From positions 38,716,151 to 38,780,150 of the forward strand of contig NC_134949.1 of assembly GCF_965638725.1 (NCBI RefSeq): a stretch of DNA of 64,000 bases, written 5' to 3'. Below, one piece after another: positions 51,423-63,569 of the stretch. Origin of the DNA: Aptenodytes patagonicus. Lineage: Eukaryota; Chordata; Aves; Sphenisciformes; Spheniscidae. The notes under the pieces were generated by a model. That model was not told where the DNA came from. It was given only the letters and a program-made list of their open reading frames with translations, and searched no databases. Position numbers and translations under genes: made by a program. Within the stretch, counting starts at the first letter, position 1. Each line of letters begins with the position of its first letter.

Positions 51423-52072
51423 GGCAGACAATTAACCTTAATATACACAAGTCGATAAAATGCCAGAATCCATCTCCAAATGATTTTTCAGAACACTGAA
51501 AGCTAGGCAATAAATAATACTTAAATGAAGAACATTCCCTTTAAGTGTTTTAATACCCTCCCAGCCTCCATAATAATCTGACAGCCCTTAACAAGAACAG
51601 AGTATCTCTGTTACAGAGACAGCATTCCATTTTACCAAACAAAAACTAGAAAAAAATTTTGGCTTAGTAAAACATTGCACAATGATAAACCCAGGCTACC
51701 CTTATGCGGTACACGCACTTACAATCCCAAAGGAAACATTTCCAGCAGCTACGGAACAGCAGAGAGGCTTACTCCGGAGCAATCAGAAGTTGGCAAACGT
51801 TTTAATCGTGAATTATGTCAAGTGCAAATTAAGTGATTAAAAAAGTGACTGAAATGATGACAGCATGTTAACTACATAAAATATATATTCTAGAGAAGAA
51901 CTTTAGCTACATAAAAAGCCTTTTTTTTCCTAAGGAGGGATCAATATTCATGGAATGAAAAAGTAATAAAGTTTCAATCTCTAGAAGACAGAACTACACG
52001 GTTTGTAGATCATCCAAACGCTATTTAGGTACTTAACTTTACATACGCTATAGTCAAGCCATACCATTTTGA

Positions 52073-52279
52073 CTATTTTTTATTAAATGCTTCCAGTAAA
52101 CGCAGCAGGTGTAAGAACAGATTGATGATATCCAAGTAGAGATTGATTGCAGCCAGGATGTACTCTTCAGGGGATAATTTGTGCATCAGCAAATGAGTGT
52201 CATAAATAATAAATCCACAGAACAGAAGAGCTCCGGCAGCAGCAAACACCAACTCTATTGTCTCACTGTAGAAAAACAG
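52073..52279 (-). CDS. TMBIM4: TMBIM4 exon 7
   Basis: Acceptor TTGCTCCAG ends at 52280. Encodes residues 171-238 (LFFYSE ... AFNKK) and TAG. It holds the sixth and seventh hydrophobic segments and both signature aspartates. Confidence 0.97.
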   Translation of the reverse strand: MFFYSETIELVFAAAGALLFCGFIIYDTHLLMHKLSPEEYILAAINLYLDIINLFLHLLRLLEAFNKK

Positions 52280-55200
52280 CTGGAGCAAATGAAACATGAA
52301 AAAAAAAATTGTAAATATTCTTTTTAATATTAAAATCCCTGCATAATGATATGCCACTCTTAAAACAGGGATACACACTGTCTTTTCACTGTTATACACA
52401 CACAAATATGTGTGTATACAATATTACAATGACATTTCAATGTTCTTATTTCATATAGTCCCCAGTCACACAATCTCTTTAACTGAGTAAAAGTGCCTCC
52501 GCTTAAGAGAGAGGAAGCTCTGGTCTCCAGAATATTAACAGCAGAAAAATTAGAAAAACAAAATGCAATTAAAACCCAAATCTCCTTCCCATTCTCTCAG
52601 TCAAGTAGTGGATCTCGATGGACCAATTTTGACAATCAATGCAAATACCACTTTTACATTAGCAAGAACAGCATCCAACAAAAATCTGAATTGGAAATGA
52701 ATGGTTAAAAGATCACCAGCATGATCTACAACAGTAATGAATCTGGCTAGGAATTTTCCTTCATTAAGCTATATTGGACTGTCCAAAACCTTTTTGTTAC
52801 ACTAGAAGTTAGTAAAAGATTTACGTTACAGAATGTTTTTTAACCTTGAACACAAGGTATCTTACCCTCAAGAAACCCGAGAAGATTAAAATCCACAAAC
52901 AAGCGAAGAGGCTGAAAAAAAAAAATTAAACTGTGAGCAACAATATATTTTCTTTTAAATTTTACTTAAAATCTCTTCCCTTCCTCACCCTCACCATTCA
53001 GAACCTTGAAGCAGGTTCTACTGACCTGTATTCATTATGATATCTGCAAAGCTTGCTTTAAAAAAGAAAAAAACTAGCTTAAAAAAAAAAAATCATCAAT
53101 ATGACAACATACCCTGCTCCAAATTTGCTGAAGTCTCTCTTTGACTGCAAGGTATATGCAGTCAGTCCAAGAAATACAGCAGTAGTAAGAGTAAAGGCTT
53201 GCAAGACGATGGACACATCATAGAAACTCACTATAAACAGAAGAAGTAAACTGTCATTTAAAGAACACTACACTATGGATTTGCTAAGTTATCTTTTGAG
53301 GAAACAGAAGTTTAAACTTTCACAGACAGGGGAAAAAAAAAAAATCTTACCTGTGAACAAAAAAAAGTAAATTATGCCTGAACTTGTCTTTGCACTTCAA
53401 AATCATGATCACAGGACTCACGGACCCTTGCACTAGCTAAGTTTGACAGTTATAGTATAGCTGTAGCTTCTTAAATGGAGATAACACATCTTGAGATAAC
53501 ACATCTTCCCTACTCACAACAAAAAATTAAAAAAAAAAGAAAATAAGTATTTTTAAGCCTAGATATGTGAGATCTTAATGAAAAAGCTATCTGAATTTTT
53601 CAGGATACTGAAACAAGGAAAAAAAAAAATCACAAGACAATCAGTCCCCTGTAAAGGCTCATAGAAGTTTTGGTTATGGGGTAGGAAGGGAAAGATAAGA
53701 GAAATTAATGGAACTTTTTTCTTCCCTCCTTCCTCAATCTTTCCTTTCCCCAAACGACTTTTTTTTTGCAGGAGACCATAAACCATAATGAAGAGGTTTC
53801 AACTTATGCTGGAAGCTATAGTGCAAGGTGTTGCCATGACTTGTCTGCACACCGCCCCATCTCAACCCTGACAACAGAGTACAGAGCTCTCCAAACTCAA
53901 AGTAATCCCCTTGGAGAAAACAGAGAAGGAAGATAAGGTTATTTCACTTGCACATCAGCTCTGCTGAGAGCTACCTTATAGGAAAGAGCACTGCTAGCTG
54001 TACTGAAAGAATGGATGGCACAACTCATTTCTCACTTCAGGTTTATACAGTTTCAGTTCTGGATCAGAATCCAGTTCTCTCCGTTGATTCCCTGTTTCTT
54101 GCTAAATTCATATCATTGTCATTAAAATTTTCAAACGGGATTTATTATCACTTTAGTCACATCTAGGAATCTCAGATGGCAATTAGTAGAACATATTGGA
54201 TTCCTTTTCCAATTTCTTTAAGGAATCGGACAATAGGATGGCTACCATTTACCTGTAATGGCAACTGTCAGTGCTTCCAGTAGGGTCTACAAAAAGTAGA
54301 AACAAAAAATTACAAGGACAAAAAACCCCGCACAAAACACTTACACGGAGACTTCACATGCAATGAGCCCCATTCTGCTACATAATCCCAGCATGCATTA
54401 CATTAGCTCTCTTGTTAAATCTTTGTATATGAAAACATGTTTAATTTTCAACAAGAAAATGGCAATCATACTGTCTTACTGTGCTGGAAGTTGTTGTGTT
54501 ACATAAAAATAATACGATATAAACTGAAAATAAATGAGAGACAGCCCCTATAGAAAAATGCCGTTTAGGTTTTCTACTCAAAGCACACAGCATTCTTACC
54601 ACACTTCAAGGGGCTATAAAATTTCTCAGAGCTGCTATTAGAAATGAACTGTTTTCAGCTTTTTGCATACTTTTCAATATTTGAAATACTTTCATCCAAC
54701 ACTCTTAATATCTCATTAGAGAGCTAAGTGTCTGCATCAGTTTCCTTTTCCCACTCATCGTGGTTTTGAAACAGCTAACTTAAAATCAAACATATTATTG
54801 ATGTCTGGGCTGAAGGCTAGTATGGGCCCTGAGTTTTTCTAAAAGGTAATTCCAAATTAAGTTTCATTACACTAAAAGATGAGACAAGTATCTATGGCAT
54901 GAACCACGAGGTCAGAAATAACAGAACATTTAACCCATATTTTGTTTAAACCAATTTATCACACACAGATTTGAACCCTTCTCTTCCTACACAATGTAAT
55001 ATTTAAACTGTCACACCACAAACTCCCACGCCACATTTGGCCAAACTATTACATCACTCCTTGTTACAGCTGCACTTGTAGGAAGTTTTTAAACATTTTA
55101 CTCTCCTGCAAGAGTTCTGAAGTCAGGAAGCATGTAACTGCGTTACAATTTAAACAGTTGATTTACTTACACAGCAACGCTGTCTTCCTGTTGTATCGCA

Positions 55201-58200
55201 AATACAATTTAGGCAACTCCTAAAGCATCAAATTCCAGTGGTGCTACTGTGACTTCTTTTCAGAAGACTGATATGCTACATAATCCAAAATACCCAAGAG
55301 CAACAGTTAGCCCATATCTACAAATTCGCAACATCAGGCAGGAGACTGAAATTTGAGGACAGGTCTGATTGATCTGCCTGTGTTGGAAACATGCTCAGAA
55401 TTTAGCATCAAAAAGAAAAGAATTAATGAAATAAACACATATGGCTGGTTGCATTTGGGTCTCTGCTAAAGGTTGTCCATTAAACAAATAAGGTAACAGA
55501 AATGCCTCCTTCTTTCCTACTGACCAGTTTTGTAGAAAAATCGCTGACATCAACAGAACAATGAGAGCAGATAGATGTATTTATACACACACACACACAC
55601 AAAGAAAAAAAGCTTGCTCAACCTGATTCCAAGTTCTGACACTCTTCCTAAAAAGATGCTGGAAGAAACCTGAAGTAGAGGCTATCTAGGAACAACCCGT
55701 GGATAGAACCTCCAAAAAATAACTCAGAACTTCGTAAGTGTATAGCCACCACTAGTTTGCTTCAAGGAGTTCATCACAATGAAAGATATTCTAGGGACTA
55801 TTAAAATTGAATTTATATAAATACTTACAAATCCAAAAAGCAGGTATAAATTAACAGGATGCTGGTGTCTGTAGAGGGTCAGTGCCACGATTATAGCCAA
55901 AGATCCAAACCCAGATATCAAAAGCAAGGCAGGCCTGTAAAGTTTCATACAAAAGTCATCAAAATTAAAATAAAGTATCTGGAAGACTAAAAAACAGTTT
56001 ATATAAAACCAAGTTTTTAAGTTATCAGCTAGATAAAGATACTGCTCCGTATATCCAAAGTAAATGTAAAGCAAGTTTTACAATAAAACTGCTCTGAAAC
56101 GTACCACCACAGATAATCAGTTAAAAATAGTACAGTCACAAGACAATTTTTTCATACTGAAGATGAAGATAGCCCAGGAATCCATCACCTGGAGATGAAC
56201 CCATACGAAGAGGAAAATCCATCTGTACTAAACTAACAGTATTAAAGTATATGTAATATTTTGCCTGTTAAGAACTCCCCATTCAGGGAACTGGTTTTAT
56301 AAGCACCTGAATGCAACAAACATGGGCACTAACTGCACCAAAGAAAATCGGTACTGACCAGTAAGTATCGCTATAATTAAATCATTCAAGCAGCCCTCCA
56401 AGCAAAAACCGGACCAAAATCAAACACAAAATCACAACAGATCTAAGTGAGCAGGATGATTTTAAATTATCAGATTGAAGTAGAAAACTGTAGTTTTACA
56501 ACCTCTGTTGTATACGCTATAGCTTATACAGAAACTTTCATATAGTGTTTGATGCTCCTTTTTTCTTTGGGCTTTGAAGTGAAAGTAAAAGCAAAGTCTG
56601 CAAGTTCACCTGGGGGAAACCAGAAACTGGACTGAGTGCTCTCCTCCCTTCCCCAGTTGTTCTTTTCCCCTGCCCGTTCACCACAGTTTGGGTTTTGAGA
56701 CTTGTTTTTTTTTCTCATGAAAATCTGAGAGGCAAAAAGAAGCAAGCCCACAGGAATTTTAGCAGACTAGTTTTCAGGGAACAAGCAAAAGAAGATGGGG
56801 GAGGGAGGGAGAGGAGCAAGACATGATTCAGCTTTTTGGAACAGGTACCTATAAACAGCAGCATTCCAAACAGATTCTAAAAGCAGATACTTAGACCATA
56901 AAACAAGAAATGTCAATTATTGAGATGTTCTGCAACTGATGTATAGGTTTTCATAGCATAAATATTAAAATAAGCATTATTAATAAAGTATGATTAAAAT
57001 AAACTTTAATGATAGTAATAAAAATAAATTTTAATAATAAACCAAAGAGAAAAATGTCAGAAAAGTTATTTCCTAATCAGGTTACAAAATTTCTATTACA
57101 GAATCAAAACACCGGGTATAAAAATGATTAGGAATACTGAAGCGTTCCAGAGCAACAAACTACATAAACTATACTTAATGCACGATGAACAGCCCCGTTT
57201 CATTTTAGTATTTACCTTTCATGAACAAATGCCTGCACTCCAGTAGAGTACAGAAAAATTGCAGATGTGACTGTGGTCAAAAGAACTTGAATGGAAAGAA
57301 TACTGTAGACTTTCCGTAGAAAAGCTAGAATAAGGAAAATGAAAGTGAAATCACTTTTGAGTTACACTTACAAAGTTCAACAGTAAATCAGGTGCAAGTT
57401 TTCTATTTAATAAGGAACCATTAGAAACTCTTTATTCAGTGAAAAAGCACAGAGCAAAGTGGCAAGAAGCCATTTTTCCTTAAAAAATTGACATGGTATT
57501 CCAGCAAAATTACATTTATTCCTGTACGTCATTATTTAAACAATAACAAAGATGATGAAATACAAAAAACATTTGCAAGAGATTTACTTCAGGCTACTTT
57601 AAAAACTACATACACCTAATCTCACTAAGAAATTACTAACAGTATACTTTCTCCATCACATTCCTAGTATCTAATGGACCTAAATGAAGAAAGAGTAACT
57701 TGGAAGGTCTGTGGGAGACAGAAACAGCCATAAGAGTTTAAAAAGGAAAAACTTTTACAGTAATAACTATTTGATTGACCTTCTGCCATGTTAGATATCG
57801 TTTATCATAAAATCCCAGATAAAAAACCCCCAGAATTAAGCTAACAGGCTTCATAATTCTAGAATTATGAAGAGTGGAGAGTGGTTCAGGACATACAGAT
57901 ATATCATACAGATATTCTCTGTTCTGAATGGAAGGAGACCAAGTCCATTAGGCAAAATGCTCTGAAAAGAAGAATAAGCTTACAGTGAAAATCAATTCAA
58001 TCTTTAATAGCACAGCCTAAACAAGTTTAAGAGCACATACTATCAGAAGCTGAACTACCCTGCTTGCAGCAGGTGAAGTTAAATATACTGGTAAGCCATA
58101 AGAGACTGGGGCCTACTTTGTTGTAATAAACTGAACAAACCTAGAAGCAGCCTGCTAGCTAGCACAGCCTTCTCCCCACGTTATTAAATGCATCAGCAAT

Positions 58201-59119
58201 TTTGCTAATGACAATACCTCTTTCATATTTCCTATGGCGCCCTTTATTTTCCAAACAAGATAAAACTGTATTTTTATAGGAAGACATCTCCTGTTTATCA
58301 GAAATATCTAATAAAAAATTCACAGCACACAGCTGTTTCTATTCCAAGATGTATCCAGTAACACTACAACTATTTCAGCAAGGATTTCTGATTAGACACT
58401 TCCTACAAGAGTATTCAATGCATTTGCGACCTGCATATTAACAGCAAAGCAGTATTTCATGGCCACTAATATGACCTTATAGCACGCAAACGCTTCAGCG
58501 GAAGAGACAATATTTTAACACCTCACAGAAGAAATTCAAATCCCTCAGTCTCCTGGTTCGACTACTGTAATTATGGGCACCGATTTTAGCTTTTATACAT
58601 CTTGTGTATCTTGTTTGGGCTTCAAAATGCATCACTCTGGGGAAAATCAAGTCTAAACCTATATGGGTTTAGTCCCTCTGATAAAAAGACCTGCCCCCTA
58701 TACACTGAAATGATAAAATCCCGTCTTTCCCCAGCCACTGATCTTTCTCTCACCCTCGATGCCTAACCCGAACTAGGTAACGCCCTGGCTCCCCACTCAC
58801 AGCCTTCACCCAGAAGGTTAAAGTATTGCGCGGAACCTGAATCCAGCTAAACGCCACAGGCGATGGGGTTAACAGAGAGGACCTTGTTGGGAGCACTGGG
58901 GTACGACACCCCCTTTGACCGCCCAGCAAGGGGAGGCAGCAGGGGCCGCTCCGCAAGGGCTGGGGGGGGGGGGGGCAACTCGTCGGGGGGCGGCCTTACT
59001 CATCCCCCGCCCCAGTCCCTACCCATGCGGATGTGGACGCTGGCCGAAGCCACGTTGGTGCCATAGTTGAAGTCGTCTTCGATGGAGCTCCGCGGGTAGA
59101 GCTGCTCCGCCGCCGCCAT
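52073..59119 (-). CDS. TMBIM4: TMBIM4 (Lifeguard 4 / Golgi anti-apoptotic protein)
   Basis: Seven coding exons (59119-59023, 57324-57216, 55934-55829, 54286-54253, 53230-53113, 52911-52866, 52279-52073) have GT-AG borders and sum to 717 nt, giving 238 residues plus TAG. This equals the usual vertebrate length. Product: a seven-helix membrane protein of the BAX-inhibitor-1/Lifeguard family. Family knowledge: it resides in Golgi/ER membranes, leaks Ca2+ from stores and opposes apoptosis. The N-terminus has [13 protein letters not shown]. Hydrophobic segments fill about residues 38-60, 70-90, 96-116, 120-140, 154-170, 178-200 and 210-230. The late motifs GFIIYDTH and LYLDIINLF carry Asp197 and Asp220, which correspond to the family's paired aspartates of the pH/Ca2+ gate. 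The start has a good Kozak context (GCGATGG). All exon phases agree, and no stop or frameshift is seen. Confidence 0.98.
52866..52911 (-). CDS. TMBIM4: TMBIM4 exon 6
   Basis: A 46-nt exon encoding [15 protein letters not shown], the fifth hydrophobic segment. A T11 tract precedes the acceptor and the donor is GTAAG. It completes the Gly codon begun in exon 5. Confidence 0.95.
53113..53230 (-). CDS. TMBIM4: TMBIM4 exon 5
   Basis: 118 nt, residues 116-154 plus part of Gly155. Encodes [12 protein letters not shown] then [14 protein letters not shown]. Acceptor TTATAG, donor GTATGT. Confidence 0.96.
54253..54286 (-). CDS. TMBIM4: TMBIM4 exon 4 (micro-exon)
   Basis: Only 34 nt, encoding [11 protein letters not shown] plus one base of Val116. 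Acceptor TTTTTGTAG, donor GTAAAT. It is too short to find by ORF length and was placed by phase and family alignment. Confidence 0.95.
55829..55934 (-). CDS. TMBIM4: TMBIM4 exon 3
   Basis: 106 nt, residues 70-104 with one base of Arg69. Encodes [20 protein letters not shown] and then [15 protein letters not shown]. Acceptor ACTTTACAG, donor GTAAGT. Confidence 0.97.
57216..57324 (-). CDS. TMBIM4: TMBIM4 exon 2
   Basis: 109 nt, residues 33-68 plus two bases of codon 69. Encodes [20 protein letters not shown] and on to FVHE, the first hydrophobic segment. Acceptor ATTCTAG, donor GTAAA. Confidence 0.97.
57849..57872. repeat. 24-bp perfect palindrome in TMBIM4 intron 1
   Basis: Self-complementary about 57860/57861, with a core of ATAATTCTAGAATTAT and GC pairs only at the outer ends and at the fourth and ninth positions. 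No spacer. No transposon terminal-repeat context was recognised. Confidence 0.9.
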
Positions 59120-59540
59120 CGCCGCCGCCGCCTCCCCCAGCAACGGCGACAACCGCCCCGCTTCCGGGAGAGGCAGTCGCACCCCGCACCGCCGAGCAAG
59201 GCCCTCCGTAGAGCGGCCGAGCTCGTCGATCGCGGCTACCCGCCTTCCCAGCGGGCGCTGCGGGGGCGGCCGTGCCCCGGCGGCGGGTGGTTTTGCGCGG
59301 TGCCGGGCCGTAACCGGCCGTACCCGCCCGGCTCTTCCCGCCCGGCCTCCCTCGCTGTCTCTGCAGGGTGGGCAGAGTCCAGCGGGAGGGAGGCAGGGCC
59401 GAGGAGAGCGGCGGCGGCCGCGGGTGGCGGTGCCAACGGGTGCGGTTTAACGGCTGCCGCCAGGCCGCGGGTGGCCTGTAGCTATGGGGGTCGGCGTGGC
59501 GTGCCTGAGCGGGGAGTGGCCTTGGGAGGGAAGAGGCACC
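58900..59540 (-). promoter_or_regulatory. TMBIM4 CpG-island promoter
   Basis: CpG-dense, TATA-less region around exon 1. An ETS-type site (CCGGAAG on the minus strand, about 59161-59167) lies about 45 bp upstream of the ATG, a common arrangement in housekeeping promoters. A run of 14 G at 58962-58975 lies just inside intron 1. The transcription start was not determined, probably within 59130-59250. The 189-codon plus-strand ORF across this island is a GC-driven shadow. Confidence 0.75.
59023..59119 (-). CDS. TMBIM4: TMBIM4 exon 1
   Basis: 97 coding nt, residues 1-32 plus one base: [17 protein letters not shown] then [15 protein letters not shown]. Donor ATGG|GTAGGG at 59023/59022. The alanine run comes from GCG repeats at the CpG-island start. 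In-frame codons upstream of this ATG are only GTG/TTG, so this ATG is chosen. Confidence 0.96.
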
Positions 59541-62500
59541 CGCGTCCTTTAGCTTTTACACGCGGGATTTGCATGAGTAGGGTAGGATCGGGTTGCCTAT
59601 GAAGGTCTCTTCAGCGTACTGACATTGACCCGGCCGGTGCGCCTGATTCAGGATGGCTTGAGGAAGAGTTGTCTTCGCGTTTATCTTAAACACCATTTCC
59701 TGTGTCTGTTTTAGGTCTGAAAGGTCTGGAGAGGAAGTTCCAGTGACTGAAAAATCGGCCCTTATACCGGTTTTCACCTTTGATTCACCTCTAGGTGCTA
59801 TGTGGAAAGAGTTTTCCAGCAAGCTGGGGCTGTCCGCAGCTATGAACACATAACTGCGTTCAGCAATAACTGGTAAAAGGGGCTTTGGGCCTTAGTGTAT
59901 CAGTTATCAGCGTATACCCCACTAGAGACGAGTTTCACTTCTATAAACCTTTAATGCGAAGTAGAGTTTTATTCAGGCTTTCTCCTAGTTATGTGTCCTA
60001 CCCTTCAAAGTACACTCAGTTTAATTCAATGGAACACAAAGATGCTCAACATTTCTCAGGTGTCACGTAACACTTCGTACAATCAGACTTTGTGCTTGTG
60101 GAATTGCACCCCCAAAGTTACCCAAGATGGTAGCTCACATTTAGGAATCCACAAAAGCTAAGATTTTGGCATGTGGGATGGGGAGTGCAATATGTTATTC
60201 TTTAACTTGTGAATATTATCTAAAGCATGCCAAGAAACTGAAGTGATAAGACACTTTAGAAATGTATGTAATAGGTTAGACTAAAATAAAGTGCTTTTAA
60301 AAACTGGAAAATAGTGGCCTCTGCTGTATTCAGATTCTCAAGGGAGAAGTAAATTGCATGATTCTGTGATAAACTGATTTTGAGCAAAGTTCTTCTACTG
60401 AGTTGACGTAAGATACTACATTTCAGTTGCAGATACAAAAATTATGAACATGACTTTATGTTCTGGGAAGTATTTATGGTTTTCCTAATGTCATTTTGCA
60501 TTTTTAGTTGCTGCAGAGCAGGATCTTTCAGCTTTAATCCTGAATTTGGAGATTTAGTCATTGTTTGCATTGCTGAATAGTGACTGGTTTGAAATAATTA
60601 CGCTGTCTGCTTTCTTGCGCGTGCCTCTGCAGAACACCACTGCCAGTGTTCTCCCAGAAGAAGCATTTAGAGTGCTGGACAAGCATCCCATGTTGCCTTC
60701 TCCTGATACATGCAGTGCAATTTTCTTTAAAATGCCTCTTAGAGACGGCCTGACTTCTGTGTGAGAAACAACATTTCAGAGCATTGCAGTAGTGTCAACT
60801 CCTGCAAATTTGCAAATAGTCTGAGCCTAGAGAAGGCTGAAGGAGAGACATAATAGTAGTCTTCAAATACTTCGTAAAAGGCTGTTGCAGTTCTCCAGCC
60901 GTGGAGAAAGTATCACATAAGAGGTAGTGTGGCTTAAACTGCAGTAAGGAAGATTCAAGGTGAAAAGTTGAGAACTTGTAAGATTAATCAGGGTGAAGCT
61001 GTGGAACAGTTATCCTGGGGTTTAGGCACAGGCTGGGAAATAGGAGATTGCAGGAAACAGGCATGTGCACCTTTGCACTTTCGCACACCCACCTCCTGTG
61101 TGGAAGATGTTAGTCTGATGTAAGCCACCAAGAAGCAGTAACGGGCTTATTCAGAAAGGGAAGAGACAAAGCAGCAAATGATTCAATGACGCTACTCACG
61201 AGCACAATCTGCCAGGGTTGCCGCAGATGGGAAGGGAAAAATTACTTACATCTGCAATACTGATAAAAGCCTGCAATTTTCGTGCCAAAAGAGAGCATCA
61301 TTCTTGTCTTAAGATCTTTGTCTGTTACTTGCAGACGCACACAGAATGCACTGTGCAGTGAGCAGTGCTTTGGAGTGACTGTACTGAACCAAGGTTTAAT
61401 AACACCGAGCCTGGCTGAGTGCTTTCAATGTCTTTGCAATTTTCCATTCCTCACTTGGGAAAGTATACCTTATAAAATGCTAAATATGCCTTATAAAAAG
61501 CAAAGTATGTTTTACATTGCCTTTCTTTTCTGTACTTGATGTTTCCATAAACATACCTCCATCACAGTATTTTTATTTGAAACCGCTGCAGCCCCACAGT
61601 GACTTGCGTAGGACTGGCGAGACGCTTCCACTCCGCGTGCGTGCGTGCAGGGGTGAAAGAGCTTTCTGTTCTCCAGGTCCTGGTTTGGACTCCGGTATGG
61701 GGGAAGGAAGCTTGCTCTCACTAGAGCCCTGGTTAAGGACCACGGACTCCTCTGTGCCTTTTGTCTGCGTTATACATAATCGGTGGCTTTGCTGGAGAAA
61801 GTCCATCTGGCGCTCAGAGGTACTTCGGAAAGGTACTTGGAGCATTGCCAGGATTCCGCTTCTTTCCAGAGGTTTGTTTTTAAATAATTGTGCCAGAGCC
61901 CCTTCGTTTGCTGCAGCTTTGAGCAGTGTTCCCAGAGTGACCCCTCTCAGCATCGCTTTGATATATACATCTGCGTATCTTCACATCATCACGGCTGTTG
62001 TTGAGGCAGGACTAAGCAGTCTCCTCTTCCCAGATTGCAAAGTCCGTGACCTCTGCGTGGCTCCATACAAATGCACGAGACACGACTGCTGTAATATTGC
62101 TGGAGTGCAGGGTGTGCAGTTCCAGGAGTACGTAGTCACACATGGGGCCCCGTGGCTGCCTGCCAGCCTTTCAACAAGGAGGTAACATCCAGGCAATTTG
62201 TGTTCGAAATGGCACAGCGTACGCAGTTCAGATGCAAAGCAACGTGGGAAAATGGAGGAGAGAAGTTTGATTATATAGGTGCATCCACATGGCCGTTAAC
62301 CACTGATTTATCCCCAGGTGAACTTTGTTCTCTTAATTTCAAAATAGTTGGCTAGTTAAGTTAGAGGGATCATTTTATTGTGTGACCCTGAGGAATCTTA
62401 ATTTGAAGAAACGTGAGTTACTGTGAAATTATCCTCACACTCAAAATATGAAGTTCTCCAGGAGAAGTGGAGACAATCTCGTAATTGCGAAGTTCGTCTA

Positions 62501-63537
62501 AATTATATTTCAAAATGTACAGTACGTAGCTGCAAAACTGTCACGATGTTCTTGCAGGGCAGGAAAATAACAAAGAAATTCAGGGACAGATGTGCCATCT
62601 GTTGCTCTAAAATCCCTGATGGTGAATTTTCAAATCCACTGATCAAGGGAAGAGCATTTATCTTCTTTAGTACTTACAGTTTCATGAGAAAGTCTCTACC
62701 CTTTAGCAAGCAGGACACCAAGCCGACCTTTCATTATTCCAGGATGAAAAACTTCTCTCAATGTTCCTTCAGTTTCCTAGAGACCTCATCTTTGCCTAAT
62801 GATACGTATATTCTTTTTCCTATTAAATCCCATCTGCATTATATATTTTTTCATTATACCTCACCATATTGTAACTCGATTAGCTCCTTCGTTTTTTTTC
62901 CTGTGCATTGTTGATAAGACACGCCAGGTTAGTTTTGTGTCTTGGACTCACTGGAGGTCTCAGATGCAGTAAGAAATGGGAAAGTTGCGGCTGGGAACTG
63001 AACTAGTCCATCAATGCGGGGGGTACGAGCTTACCTGCCAGGGAGCACGATGTGGAAGTTAACTGCCTGGACCTTCATTTTAAGGATTGTGAGCAGCTCT
63101 TGAACAGACATGTTAGTTTGACTGATGCGATTTGGTGAGACATTTTGAATGGGGTCAGGGTGGGTATGTTTCCTTTTGAAAACAGGACTTCGGGATCAAT
63201 ATATCTCTGCAGTTAATAGAGTAGTGCTGGTAGTTAATAAATTAATCCTAGCATTAAAAGTCTTCTCCTAAGGTGTTTGTCCATTTATGCAAGTCTCATA
63301 TCTTTCAAAGGTGCAATCTTATTTTGACAAGCTGAGGTATTTTATATTTTAAGGTCAGGATCAAGCTGAAAGCTGTCTTTGCTTATAATCCCACCTTTGT
63401 TATTTTAGTAACTGCTGGAGTTTAAAAGAGCATTACCATTTTATTCCATGGGTAAGACTGAATCCTGGGGAAATATAGAGTGCTACATTGACAGCCCAGT
63501 TATAGGTAATTTTTCCTTTTTTATGGAAGAAGGGGGG

Positions 63538-63569
<32 letters not shown>

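Larger units (their letters stand above)
50821..52072 (-). other. TMBIM4 3' UTR and TMBIM4-LLPH interval
   Basis: Directly downstream of the TMBIM4 stop on the minus strand. Two minus-strand AATAAA signals are present: 51417-51422 (about 650 nt after the stop) and 50962-50967 (about 1.1 kb after it, followed by a GTGTTTATTTTT element). Either could end the TMBIM4 transcript just before the LLPH promoter. No other gene is seen. Confidence 0.5.

Noticed and set aside
55724-56074. 116-codon minus-strand ORF as a separate gene
   Set aside because: Only the part at 55829-55934 is coding (TMBIM4 exon 3); the rest is intron read through past the splice sites.
59033-59602. 189-codon plus-strand ORF over the TMBIM4 CpG island
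   Set aside because: It is antisense to TMBIM4 exon 1 and its promoter. The arginine/proline-rich composition is what CpG-rich DNA yields, and there is no known domain.
62423-62914. 163-codon plus-strand ORF as IRAK3 or another gene
   Set aside because: It shows no death-domain or kinase signature; low-complexity Phe/Ser-rich composition from T-rich DNA.
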